Numbered from the stretch's first letter, positions 44,858 through 56,871 are shown. The stretch is 64,000 nucleotides of DNA from Chlorella sorokiniana (GCA_025917655.1 CP084613.1:3970001-4034000); one strand, 5' to 3'. The notes: generated from the letters alone by a model not told the origin. Program-made: numbers and translations.

Positions 44858-46320
44858 TCATTCCAGCACTGTGAGCTGAAAGTTGGCAAAATCGATGCAC
44901 GTGTCCACCGGGGTGCACCAGCTGCCGCCAAAAAACGTCACCATGAGCACCTGCGGCAAGACAGGCGGAAGGCCGGCATCAGCGGAGGCGGCCAACCTAC
45001 GCTCGAGCTCCCGCCCACTTCCCAAACACCTGCACCTAACGTGCCCATGCATCCTGCACTGTGCCTACACTGCCATGTTGACATTGCAAACGGAGCTCGA
45101 CTGTGCGGCGCCAGCGACTCACCGTGGTGATGTTGGTGGCTCCGTCCAGCCGCCAGACCATCTTGTCGTACTCCCTGTACTGCCCATTCACGCCCAGGCC
45201 CGCCACCCCGTCTGCCCGGCCGGGCGTGTTGAGCCGCACGCGCAGCACCACGTCGTTCCACACCCCCTTCTGAACCTGTGGCGGGGCGGGGGAGGGCGCA
45301 GCAGCAGGCCAAGAGGAGGGTGAGAGGGGACTGCTGTGTTGCTGTTGTTTTGGCGGGGGGGGGCATGGTTCGAAGGGCAGGCCTGCAGGGCTGAGCGCTC
45401 AGGGCGTCTGCACGGCAGGCCTCAGCGTCAGTCCGATGGCAAGCCTGCCGGGCAGCCGGGCCTGAGCCACGCAACTCCGCGGCACCGCCTGCACACACAC
45501 CTGGAAGGTGCCCGGGAACATGTGGTCGCCGCACCCCGCGCCCAGCTTTGCCACCTGGGTGTACTCCGGCTCCTGCTGCGTCCCCTCCATCTGGTACACA
45601 TACAGCATCAGGTAGCCGTCCCGCCCCCACACCAGGCGCGCCGACGCCGCGCTGTCGCTGTGGCGGTAGCCCGCCGCGGCGCGCGCGCCCCACCTGCAGC
45701 CCGCCGCCCAGCTTGCCGCCGCGGGTCCAGTCGAAGCCGGGGCTGTACAGAAGGAGAAGCGCAGGAGCGCGTCGCGCGCGGGCAGCAGGCGCGGCTCCCC
45801 GCGCAGCAGCACGCCTCCGCAGCGGCCGCTGCTGGGCGTGCCGCTGCCTGCCGGGTAGCGAACCCGCAGCACGTCCTGGCCAGGCAGCAGCTGCACGCGG
45901 CTGAGGTCAGAGGAGTGGTGGGCAAACCACGGCGGCGTCTTGCGCTGCAGCGCAGACGCCAGCGGCAGCGCTAGCGTATTGCCGCCAGGCGGCGGCTGAC
46001 AGGGCCGGCCGCAGGGCCCCTTGGGCGGCTTGGGCGCCGCGCCGCCTGCCTGCTGCCGCGGCCACCGCCGCTGCCTTGGCGGCATCGCGCTCGCTGCGCC
46101 GCTGCTGCCGCCGCTGCTCCTGCTCATCGTCAGCCGGGCATTGCGGATGCTGCGCTGCTTGCCAGCTGCACTGCTCTGTGGAGTTGTGCTGCTGCGCTGC
46201 TGGCCCAGGTGCACTGGTTTTGTGCAGCTGTCTGCGAGGGGATAGCGGCGGCGGCGAAAGAAGGAGGTGGCGGACAGCGGCCAGCAGCCAAATGGCCTTG
46301 AATAGCGTGCTCGTGCGCAT
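44858..46320 (-). CDS. Polysaccharide lyase family 14-like protein (vAL-1 type)
   Basis: PL14 lyases cut uronic-acid polysaccharides (alginate, polyglucuronate) by beta-elimination; vAL-1 of chlorella viruses and fungal and algal relatives belong here. Exons: about 45501-46320, 45123-45275 (51 codons) and 44858-44950. Supporting segments are YSPGFDWTRGGKLGGGLQ, SARLVWGRDGYLMLYVYQ, WNDVVLRVRLNTPGRADG, YDKMVWRLDGATNITT and the C-terminus VTFFGGSW...TCIDFANFQL. An N-terminal hydrophobic stretch (FKAIWLLAAVRHLLLSPPP, ATG near 46320) suggests a signal anchor, followed by a basic, Gln/Ala-rich linker. The frame is interrupted around the GFDW segment (about 45.72-45.75 kb) and between the anchor and the domain. 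Substrate is unknown; cell-wall or extracellular glycan is likely. Confidence 0.7.
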
Positions 46321-47008
46321 GCACGTGGCCTTTATTCCCAGGTGTGGTCGGTAATGGTGCCAAGACGAACGAAGGAGAATGATCTTGGGGTTCTGCAGCA
46401 CTGAACTCCTACTTGGCGCACCTCTCGATCGTCTTCCCAATCAGCTTTATTAGGTTGGAAGCCATGGTTGCACCTGCCCGGTTGAACGCGGTGCCGCCCA
46501 GTTGCTTGTCGGCAGTAACTCTTCGGCCGGCCTGCAGGCTTTGCTCCTAGCCTGCGTTGATGGTCGAACGCGTTGCATGGAATACGGTGAATGAAGCTGG
46601 ACAGCTTTCATGCCATTACATCGCTCGTCAGCCCATGGGCGCCGGCGCCAGCTGGCCTGGCGCAGCTGCGCACAGTCGCCAGAGGTTGCCAACGAGTCTC
46701 GGGCCGAACTCCAAATCAGTGCTGATAAAGTGTGACAGAGTAACATCGAAATGCACATATACACCAATCTCACAAGCATGCGTGCGTTGTGTTGGAAATG
46801 AACAAAATTGCATGCTGTGCCCGTGGTGTCAGGCAGGTATGGGCGTCATAAAATCAAAAGGGGATCTCAGGGCAACAAAAGTGGCATTGTTCATGGTGGT
46901 CGTCAAGATGAAGAGCCACAATACATCCGTCGGGGAATGGGAGTACAGTGCCGAGGCAAGCCCGGCACATTGTGTGTTGCTACAATGTTGTATCAGTCAA
47001 CCAGCAGC
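46321..47008 (-). other. Intergenic: SQD2 3' flank and PL14 promoter
   Basis: Less GC-rich than the flanks. A plus-strand ORF at 46557-47075 (172 codons, Cys-rich in the middle) overlaps the SQD2 3' end in antisense; no family was recognised. TTACA at 46616 fits the SQD2 transcript end. Confidence 0.45.
46616..46620 (-). terminator. TGTAA polyadenylation signal (SQD2)
   Basis: TTACA on the plus strand, about 390 bases after the SQD2 stop; the first such motif seen on this strand. Confidence 0.5.
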
Positions 47009-50000
47009 TCAAGCTGCTGCCGGGACGACGGCGGGAGGGGGCTGGCCACCGGCCGCCGCCACCGCCGCCGGGTAATGGTCCTGAAGGATCTGCTGCGTTG
47101 CGCTGCGCCATGACCAGCGCTCCATTTCGGCACGAGCGGCCCGGGACACACGGTGCCTGCGGGAGCAGGAAAGCGGCAAGGTGGCACCGCCCTGACTCTG
47201 CAGGACTCGCTGCCCAGCTGCCCGGCGCACGACTGCAGCAGCCGCGACCCTTCCACAGCAACACGCCCACCTGGCCTCTGCATCGCGCATCAGCCCCCGG
47301 ATGGCCGCCGCCGCCGCCTCGGCGTCGCCGGGCGGGAACAGCAGGCCCGTCTCGCCCGGCCTGCCGATCACGCTGGGCACGCCGCCCGCCGCTGCAGCCA
47401 CCACAGGCAGGCCGGACGCCATCGCCTGGTGGAAGTGGCAGCGGCCCGGGGCAGGGCTGTTACGCAATGCAAGGCAGCAATCAGGCTACCAGAGAAGGTC
47501 GGCTGCTAATGTGCTCCCTGCGCCCAACTCCAGCGCTGCTGCAGCACGCTGTGCTGGCGGCCCATGCACCACAGCTCCGCGCCCGTGCCCAACCGCGCCA
47601 GCTCACCCCCCCACCACGTTCCCCAGCGTCTCGCTCTCGCTGGGCATCACAAACACATCGGCGGAGGCGTAGGCAGCGGAGAGGGCGAGGCCTCGGAGCT
47701 CGCCCAGGAAGGTGGTGGCTGTGCCCTCAAAGTGGCGGCGCATCGACGGCAGCGCGGGCCCCGAACCCACCACCGCCAGCCGCGCCCGGGCACGCGCTGC
47801 AGCACGCGCCGCAGCAGCTCCAGGTTCTTCTCGAAGCTCACGCGGCCGACGTACAGCAGCAGCGGGCCGGCTGCGGGGCTGCCGGTGCCGGTGGGCCCAC
47901 TCCCACTGGAGCCACGGCCCTCCAGGCGCCGCCGCATGTCCGGGCAGGCATGGGCGGGGCTGAAGCGCTGGCAGTCCACGGCCTTGGGCCACACCCGCAC
48001 GTGGCGAGCGTCGCAGGCGCCTGCCGCCACCAAGTCTGCCGCCGTCTTCTGGCTGACGGCGATCGTAAGGTCGGCTGCGCGGTGGGTCGCGCGGATCAAG
48101 CCCCACACCCCAGCCTCCTGCACGCACACGCGACCGGGGCTTGCAGCACGGCACACAGGCCGCCGGGCGGCCAGCCGACTTGCATGCACAGCGCTGATCC
48201 CAGGCGCAGCGCCGCCGCCAGCAGCCGCTGCCGTGCACGCCGCGATGCGCCCTGCAGCGGCGGCTCCTCACCAGCCAGCCCAGGCCCAGCTTGGGCAGAT
48301 AGGTGGGCACGTGGGTGTGGAAGGAAGCCACCAGGGGCACCCGCAGCACCCTGCCGGGGCATGCGCAGCCGACAGCGGTCAGCCAGGTGGCGCCAGAACT
48401 CACAGAGCTGTCGACAGATCTTGCCCCCGAAAGCTCAACCCCTGTATCGGGCGAAGCATTTGCTGTGGCCTGGCGAGCAGGCAGGCAGCCTCCAACGCCC
48501 TGCGAGCACCCCACCGTGAGTACAGCCAGGCGGCTACAGGGAGCGCCCGGGGGATGTGACGTGGATCAGGTCTGGCTTCCATGAGCTGAAGGGTGGGAGG
48601 GGGAGGGGGAGGGGGAACGTTTCAGGGCAGAGGCGCTGCCTGGCACTCCTGGCCTGCGCCGGCACCCCCGGCAGCGGCTGCCGCAGCTGCCCTGGGCGCG
48701 GCGCCCGGCCCGCTTACCTGACTGCCTTGAAGATGCGGGGGAGAGGCCGAGGGAGAGGGGCACGGAGGAGTAGCCGGGGCAGGGGAAGCTGCCGGCCTCC
48801 AGCACGCGGGCGCCCTCAAACGACTCCGGCTGGGGGGATCCTCCGGGAAGCAGCCCCCCGCGCCCGGCCTGCACCAGGAAACCGCGAGCGCGGGGAAGGC
48901 TGGCAGCAGGCCCAGGGGGGGGAGGGCGGGGGGAGATGCATGCAGAGCGCAGCCTGGCAGGCCGCCCAAGCCACCGCGCCCGGCTGGCGCCAGCCTGCCC
49001 TGCGGCACGCGAGGCAGCACCGCTGAGCCCGCCCCTCACCAGGCGTCACCACAAGAACCTGGCAGCCGGCGGCCACCATCTCCCGGATGGTGGCCAGGAA
49101 GCGCGTCTGGTAGCCGCTGCAGTGGTGGGCAGGCGGCGCGGCCACCGCTGTCAGGCAGGCCTGCTGTTCGGCTGGTCAACTGTGATGGCACGGGGCGGGG
49201 GCAGCGGCAGCCCACCTTGTGTAGGTGAAAGGACTGGGTTCAACGAAGAGGACGATGCGCTTTGGGGAAGGGGTTGCGGAGGCTGGCGGCGGCAGCGCAG
49301 CGCCAGCGCTGGACGCGACGCCGTCCAGCGGCGGGGGCCGCCCAACCCCGGTGGTGCCCACGGCCGCGGAGGAGCCCCCCGGTTCCGGGATTTCGCCACT
49401 GTCCACCTGTGATGCTCCGTTGCGCACAGCCGACGAGGATGGACCAACGGCTGCTGCCACCGCGAGTGCTGCAGTGGCAGCAGCAAGGCCGGCAAAGCTG
49501 CCGCCGCTGCCGCCACCCTGCTGCGACAGGTGCTGCTGCACCTGCCGTGCTGCTGCTTGCTGGGCGCTGCATACATGCAGAATGGCTGCCGATGCCAGAG
49601 ACACAAGCGCTACGCCCCAGTCGTGCCCATTCCAGCCAGACCCTGAGCCAGGCACGTCGCCTCCCGGGCCGCTGCCGCCGCCGCGTCCTCCGCCGGATAG
49701 CCCGCCCCGCCCGCCGCTACCGCTGTTGCCGCCGCTGTGGGATGCACCCGGGCCGGATAGCTGGAGGGCCTGGTTTGGTTTGATGTGCTTTGCTGACTGG
49801 ACGCCAGCAGGGAGTCTGCAAGTGGGGCAGGGTATCACTGGTGCAGGCAATACGGCGTGGGCAGCTGGAAGGCAGCACAGCATAGAAAGGCTTGTCCTGT
49901 GGCTCACCTTGTAGCAGCGCCCAAACTCAGTAAATCTTCCACCTCACACCTCGGAGTGATCTGCCGCCCCGGGCCAACAAAGCTGCAGCGCACAGAGGCC

Positions 50001-50053
50001 AACTTCAACATGTTTCCTGTGCGCACGATATCCCAGACCTTCAGCAGTGCCAT
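47009..50053 (-). CDS. SQD2: UDP-sulfoquinovose:diacylglycerol sulfoquinovosyltransferase (sulfolipid synthase)
   Basis: GT4-family enzyme of the chloroplast inner envelope making the sulfolipid SQDG. Segments fit SQD2 in order: RIVLFVEPSPFTY, SGYQTRFLATIREMV, LEAGSFPCPGYSSVPLSLGL, KPDLIHVTSPG, LVASFHTHVPTYLPKLGLGW, HRAADLTIAVSQKTAADLVA, LLLYVGRVSFEKNLELLRR, ADVFVMPSESETLGNVV (the acidic donor-binding motif), AMASGLPVVAAAAGGVPSVI and EMERWSWRSATQQIL. A first exon ends ...EDLLSLGAATR at 49908 and joins in phase over a 92-base intron to 49815. ATGs at 50119, 50053 and 50014 are all in frame; MLKLASVRCSF resembles a transit peptide. A Gly/Ser-rich linker of about 50 residues precedes the enzyme domain. 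One-base frame breaks occur at about 47785, 48748 and 48545. Confidence 0.92.
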
Positions 50054-51322
50054 AACAGTATCATAGAGTGACAACGTGCATTTGAATGCAAAAGAGGCGT
50101 GCATAGGTCGGGTTCGCATATTCCGGTGCGGGCAGAACGCCGGAGCACTGTTCTGGCAAGGTTGTACACATCATCATGTGTAAGCGATGCATTCCAGTAG
50201 CCATGTGCCGTGAACGACCTTCCCGCTGAAGGCTTCCTGTGCACCACCTGGCGCCAGCTGGCCCCGCCACTTTTTATGTGCATCTGGCATGCATGCATGG
50301 GCTCAACCGCTTGTTGCTCCTTCGCCCCTCAGTGCCTTCTGGCTACCAACCTCCTCAAGCCTCCGGCTGGCAGCGGTGTAGCCTGCCGAAGCGATGCCCA
50401 GGCAACTGGTCCAATGGGGTATGACACTGCAGGGAGGGATGCGGGAAACGCGACAAAGCGCCTGCTTGGAGCAGATGCACAATTTTGCACCTGCTCTCGA
50501 TCGCTGTGGCCCCGGACTGCTGAGCGATGAGTTGAACTGCATGAAGTGTGCCTTGCATGTTGGAGGGTTCATCTGGAGCACAAATCGGCACATGTGCTTA
50601 GCGCCATTGCTGAGGTTCAAAAGTGGCGTCAGCTAGGGCGGACGGCCAACCCTCAGCGCAAAAAAAGCGTGTCGTGGTGGGCAGAAGACAACTTCACAAC
50701 CACAAGAGGGTGAGGGCATTATCCATAGGGCTACATCAACAGGCTGGACAGGGTCGCATCACCACAGGCATGTCAGGGCTGCAAGCGTAGCAGCTCTCGG
50801 AGAACGAATCGGTGGCACGGGTACATCGACACACGGTCTGTACGTCGCAACGGCTTGAATAAAAAGGACTATTGAGTTTCCATTTTAATGGTGAGAGGGT
50901 ACTGAGATCGTGGGATCAAAATACAGAAGGGAGGAAAGCACGGTGCCTCCAGCAAAACGAAGAAAGGGTAGCGGAGAGAGACGCTCGACAAATCTCTAAT
51001 GCGAAGCTGAATGTGAGTGAGTGGGTGCACAGAAGCCATGATCGTCAATGCCACGCAGGTTCCTGCTTGTGGTGAGAGAATCTATTCGGAGCCAGTGAAA
51101 GGTGGGAGGTATCGGCAACAGAGGGCGGATGCTCACAGGACTCGTGCCTCCAACGCTTGCAGAACAAACTGCGCGACTGGCCGTTCGTGGAAACATGCCC
51201 CACGCCTGCAGCTGGGCAGAGAGGGTGCCTCTAACCAGCGGCTGACAGTGCTGCTGCAGCCCAAGGCGCCGCAGGGGTGCCGTTGGTGGGGAGGCGGGAT
51301 GTTGCGGTCGGCCACCCCAACC
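50054..51322 (-). other. Intergenic, 1.3 kb: SQD2 promoter side and PPR-cyclin 3' flank
   Basis: Lower GC than the surroundings, especially 50850-51060. No conserved ORF; a 67-codon plus-strand ORF at 50872-51075 is probably chance. No repeat or RNA was recognised. Confidence 0.45.
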
Positions 51323-54300
51323 TCAGGCGGCAGACAGGCCCAGCAGCGCCATCATGTCCAGACACTGCTGCAGCGGGCTGCCGGGAGCAGGCACGTACGC
51401 CGTCATGCTCTGCAGAGTGCTGGGCCAGGCGGGGCCCAGGCCCAGGCCGCGCCGCGCCGAGATGAGGCAGGCCGCCGCCACCACCGAGGGCGGGAAGCGT
51501 GCAAAGCCGGGGCTCAGCACCGCCTTGCGCGCCAGGTTGACGGCGGCCAGGGCCGTGACCTGCGTCAGCGCACACTTCTGAAGCGCCTGCATGTTTTTTT
51601 TTTGGGGGGGGGAGGGGGGAGCGAGGTGGATGGGTTGGGGCCACGCGGGAAGCATGAGGCGATAGGAAGGCGGTGGCAAGGAGGTGGGAATGGAGGGCAG
51701 AGCGGCCCCCCCGCCCCCACCCCCGCGTGCGGCTGCGGCGCGGCCTGCAGCCCATCGGCAGCGCTGGCGGCTGCCCACCAGCAGGGAGCAGCCGAGGCGC
51801 TCGAGGTAGAGCTGCAGCACGCGCAGCGCGCACACCGCGCCCGTCTGGCCGCGTAGCGCCGACGCCAGCCGCGCCTCCGCCTCCAGCACTGCCCCCAGGG
51901 GCAGGCCGGTCAGCTGCTCCAGCAGGGGGCGCTGGCCAGCATGCGCGCCGCCTCGCCCGCTGCGCAGGGGTGGGCAGGAGGAAAACGGCGGTCGGCGCAG
52001 GAGACCGGCAGGAATGCGCCCCTCGAGGCTGTGCGGCTGACAGTGCAGCGAGCGTCAGCCGCCAACCACCACCACCGACGACCCCCCCCCGAAACACATG
52101 CACACCATTCACAACCCTGTTCACGCTCACATTGGCGGCAGCAGAGCAGCAGCATGGCGGCCGCGTGCAGCGGCGCCAGCCCAGCCTCCAGGCGCAGCCC
52201 AGAGCCCAGCACTTGGTCGCACAGCTGCACCGCATCCAGCGCAGTCTCCTCCTGCGGCCGGGGAGGTGGTGGGAGCGGGGTGAGGGGTGCAACGCAAAAA
52301 GCGGATACGATGTAAAGGCGAGCAGTCGCCCTCCCTGAACCAGCATGGCTGAGCGGTGCAGCGTGCTCTTGCCTGAAAGAGAGCAGGCTCCCATTCCCCC
52401 TTGGCAAAGAGCCAGAAACCCCCATGGCCACCCCTTCAACCCCTCGCCAACAACAGCCCCCCACCCACCACCCTCCCCCACCCCCAGCCACAAACACACT
52501 GACCCGCACATCCAGGCTGTGGCTGAGGGCGACAATGTCAGAGGCGACCTGCTGGCGCAGCGCAGCGGTGGTGGGCGAGGCGAGCGCGTCGCTGGCGGCG
52601 GCCAACGCGGCGCCGCCCTCATGCTCCATCAGCGCCGCAAACGCCTTGCTGCACTGCATGTCGGCCGCCACGTCGTCGGCCAGCAGCGCAGCGGACATCA
52701 CGGCACCGCCGCTGCCTGCGCCCGGCGCAGCGGCGGCCTCCAGCGGCGACAGCAGCGCGGCGGCGGAGGGCGTGGCGAGCCAGGAGGTGAGGGAGAGGCC
52801 GTCGGCTTGCAGCGCCAGCCCCTGCCCCTGCAGCTGCACGGCCACGGGGCCGAGAAGGCGGCGAAGCAGGCTGCCAGCGCGGGCTGGATGGCCGCAAACG
52901 GCTGCTCCACGCGACAGTGCTTGCCCCGAGTCAGCAGCAGGCTGACCGGGTGCAGCGGCTGGCCCAGCAGGCCGCCCGCGGTGGCGCCCGCCGAAAACGC
53001 CAGCGGCATGGCGGCCGACGGCGGCGCTTCCCTGCGAGAAGGAAAGAACAAACACAGGGGGGCAGGCTCGGATTAGCGATGCTCGCCACCGCCCTGCCTC
53101 ACAGCGCCCAAAAGCGCCCCTGCGCCACCCCACTCCCTCACCCTGCGTACCGCCGCCGCCGAGCAGCACACCTGGCCCTCTAAAGCCCCCCAGGTGTGCC
53201 CCTCCGTCTTCCCTTCCGCCCACCGACCTGATTTCTGCCAGCCAGCGCAGCGCGGTGATGAAGGCGGCGCCGCACGTGTAAGCGGTGGCGGTCCACTCGG
53301 CGGCGGAGACGGGGTGAGGCGCAGGTGGCCCTGGCGGTGGGCCGCCGCCGCCAGCTGCACCGCCTTGAGCTGGGCGGCCACCAGGCCGGAGCCCACCAGC
53401 GCATCCAGCACCTGGGGCGAGGGCAGGGGCCAGCAGAGAACGTCGCGGTTGGGTGGGACGTAGGGTTTGTTGGGCAAGGTGCGATCCCGGCGAGCAGCGC
53501 AGCGATGCCGCCGCTGACTCGAGGCGAGCAGGCGCCGTGGGAGTGAAGAGCCTCAGACAGCCACGCTGCAACGCATTCACCACCCCCTCTCCCCCAGCCC
53601 AGCCAGCCACCCACCACGTTGTAGACGCAGGCGTCCGGGCGGAACCCCTGCTGCTGCATCTGCTCAAAGGCCTGCAGGCAGCGCCGCCACTGCCCCCGCG
53701 CTCATACGCCGACACCAGCACCGAGAAGGTGACGGCGTCGGGCGCACCCCGCCCCCACCATCGAGTCAAACACCTCGGCCGCCTTGGCCCACATGCCGGC
53801 TGCAGGGACGGGAGCCAGCGAGGTGGAAGGTAAGGGGACGGTGGGGGTCGACCGCTTGCGTGGGAATGGACTGAGAAAAGCAGTTAGGGGCCGGGGCCAG
53901 GAGGGGCCGAAAGAGGCACACCCAGGGGTGCAGGCGGCGCAGGCTGCGAGCGCAAGCGGCGGTGGCGTTGCGGCAGAGGCACGTCAGAGCCCAATGTTCG
54001 CCCTCCACCCCCGCCCCCGCCCCCGCCCCCGGTGCTCCTAGCGCAGCCGCGGCGCACCTTGGGCGCAGGAGCCCAGCAGTCCGTTGTAGGTGACCACGTT
54101 GGGGCGGCAGCCCTCGCGGCGCATCTCGTCGAAGAGGCGGAGGGCGAGGTCGCAGCGCCCGCACGCTCGCAGGCGGAGATGAGGGAGGAGAAGGTGATGA
54201 CGTTGCGCTCGCAGCCGCGGGACACCATGTCCTGCGGTATGGGGGCGGTACGGCGAGCGGTACAGCCTAAGTAGTCAGCAGTGGGGCAGGGGGTCACAGC

Positions 54301-56656
54301 AGGAAAAAGGTCCGACACACCCCACTCCAGCTGGCCGCAGAACTGGCAGGCAGGCGGGCTGAGGGCGTGCAGTGGGGTGCGGGGATGAGGCACCCTGTGC
54401 TGGTGCGTGGCTGGTGGCGGAGTGAGGGCCGCCTACCCTCAGAACAGGGAGCGGGAACAGGGTGCCAGGAGCGAGGCAGCTGCCCGGCAGCTTCCCACCT
54501 GGTAGATGCGCAGCGCCTCCTCCACCTGCCCCGCCTTGCCGTAGGCGGAGATGAGGGAGGTGTAGGAGGTGGAGGTGGGCTGCACGCCGTCCTCAAGCAT
54601 GCGCTGGTACACGCGCGCGGCGGCGGCGGGCTGCCCCGCCTTAGAGCAGGCCGATATAATGGTGTTGTAGGTACGCGGCTCGGGAGTGCAGCCCTGCTTA
54701 GAAGGGGGGGGGAGCCGCAAGCGGGGTTGGGGGAGGCCCGGGGGCAGCCGCGAGGGGATTTTGGGGGCGCAGTTCAGGGGGCAGCGTTTTGGGGGACATG
54801 CCCGGCGCAAACGCAGAAGCGGCGCTCCCAGCAAGCTGTGGGCTAGCCTGCAACACATGCGGCCCCAGCCTCTCCACACGCATCAAGCGCCCACCTGCGC
54901 CTGCAGCTGGTCCAGCACCTCCACCGCCTTGGCCCACTGCCCGCTCTTGCCGTGGATGTCAATCAGGATGTTGAAGGTGACGAGGTTGGGGGAGCAGCCC
55001 TCCGCCAGCAGCTGCTGGTACACGTCCAGCGCCAGCTCGCACTCGCTGCGGTACGGTGAGCGACGCACGGCGGTACAGGGGCAGGCGTAAGCAAGGCAGG
55101 CAGGACGGCTCGCATCGAGTGCGGCAGCCAGGCAGGGAATGCTTTGGGGTGCAAGGTATGCCGGCGCGGACAGCACCAGAACGAAAGCCCAGCAACGGCA
55201 GCCGGTGCAGGCAGAGGGCCAGCGGCAGCGGCATCAGCGGGCCGGGCTGGGCCTCACTTGCACTTGACGCAGACGCTCATGAGCGCGGAGTAGGTGTGGA
55301 TGTTGGCCTCGATGCCGCGCGAGCGCATCTCGGCCACCAGCTCCAGAGCGCGGCGCAGCTGCTGGTGCCCGCCGCACTGCAAAGATGGGTACAAGAGGGG
55401 CCAGAAAGCAGGGGAGAGAGGGTGAGCTGTTGGCGAGCAGCAACGCGTGCGAGGCGCTCGAGCTGGAGCGCCTGATGGGCGCAGCGCTCATCACAGCGGG
55501 GCGGAAGGGGAGGCCTCCCCCTCCCGCGCACATCGCGCTGCGCGCTAATGCGACAGGGGTCGAGAAAACAAGAAGCCCAGCGAGGGAAGCGAGGGAATCC
55601 TGCAGCGCCCCACCTGGCTGATGATGGTAGTGTAGGTGTACAGGTCGGCCAGCTTGGACAGCGGGTGGTCGGGGGCAGCGAGCGCAGCCAGTCAAACAGC
55701 TCGGCCGCGCGGTGCGGCAGCCCGCACTTGGACAGCTCCTTGAGCAGCGCGGCCACGGCGCGGGAGTCCAGGTGGCGCAGGCCCGCCTTGACGGCGTCCA
55801 TCACCGGCTGGCCGCTGCGCAGCCGCTGCACCGCCTTCACCAGCGACTCCACAGACACGCCGCCGGGGGCGCCTGCTGCTGCGGGCAGGGCGTCGCCCTT
55901 GCGCACGCTGGTGATGGAGTGCCACAAGCGGCGGTAGCTGCCCGCGGAGCGCTGCGGCGAGGGGGCTGCGGGCGGCGCCGCCGTGGCGCCAGTCGACGGC
56001 GAGGGGCGGCCCAGCGCGGCAGCGGCCGCCGCGGCTGCAGCCGCCACCGCTGAAGACTGCGGGCTGCCAGAGCTGTCGACGCTCAAGTCGCTGGAGGATG
56101 CAAGCAGGTCGCTGGCAGGCTCGACCGTCGAGTCTGAGGTCGCTGGCTGCGGTGCCACCTGGCGAGCGCCGCCAAAGCTCCAGCGACGGCGGTGCAGGCT
56201 GGCTGCCGCTGGCTTGTCGCCCTTGCGAGCCTTGCCATTGGAAGTCTCATCCCCCAAATCCAGATCAAACAGGCCTTCGCACAGCTTGTCGTCGAGGTCC
56301 CCCGCGTCAAGGGCAGGGGGCTGCGTCTCCTCGACAGTCTGCCGCCTGCTGAACCAGCTCTTGCGTCGCTGATGGCCGGGCTTTTCGGGTTGAGGCAGGG
56401 CTTTGACGCTGCCCACTCCAAAGCACCCCGCGGTGACCTTTTCGCTGGCCATTGCGCGTGTCGCCCAGCTTCGGGGCTTAACCGGCTTATCGGAGGCTGT
56501 GATCAGGCCGTCTGCCCAGGCTGCCGGTAAAGGAGCCCACGCGGCTTTAGGCGTGGGAGAGCCGGAGGGTCCACTCGCCAACACTTTGTGCGCAAGGAAG
56601 AGACGGATTTTCAAAAACGTCAGAGGGACGCTGATCGCAACTGTAATCGCCAGCAA
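51323..56656 (-). CDS. Pentatricopeptide-repeat protein fused to a cyclin-fold domain
   Basis: Probably an organellar RNA-binding protein. The N-terminal region (56656 to about 55.9 kb) is basic then low-complexity; alternative start at 56452 (MASEKVTAGCF). About nine 35-residue P-class PPR motifs follow, one or two per exon: IHTYSALMSVCVKCNECELA, LVTFNILIDIHGKSGQWAKA, PRTYNTIISACSKAGQPAAA, STSYTSLISAYGKAGQVEEA, VITFSSLISACERAGRCDLA, VVTYNGLLGSCAQ, AVTFSVLVSAYERGGQWRRC. After a linker with a helical segment (SKAFAALMEHEGGAALAAAS) comes a cyclin-like region: EETALDAVQLCDQVLGSGLR, LEAEARLASALRGQTGAVCA and FARFPPSVVAAACLISARRG, the last typical of the second cyclin fold. The final exon is 51323-51586. 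One-base frame breaks occur near 55.67 and 53.33 kb. Confidence 0.85.
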
Positions 56657-56871
56657 AGATGCCCGGGAAAATGCTGGCAGAGGCGCGTCTCATGCACGGC
56701 AGGGGGTATGCTCAGTGTAGGTCATCCCCTGTGCGTTGCTACCGCGTTACGTCCAGCAACACTCCATGATGCGTTGAATAGAGCGTGGGGGGACAGATCT
56801 CCTCCTGACACACCCTACCCCGCCCACCGCCGCCGGCACCCCTCGAGCTCGAGCTGCGGCGAAGGCCCATG

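Noticed and set aside
46948-48519. 523-codon plus-strand ORF, the longest in the window
   Set aside because: Lies antisense to SQD2 exons that carry clear glycosyltransferase motifs; composition is Arg/Pro/Ala-rich as expected for a GC-rich shadow frame.
50872-51075. 67-codon plus-strand ORF in an AT-rich patch
   Set aside because: Short, no motif, and no supporting splice or polyadenylation signal.
51910-53769. 619-codon minus-strand ORF read as one protein
   Set aside because: It reads across introns of the PPR-cyclin gene; only its inner pieces match PPR or cyclin segments.
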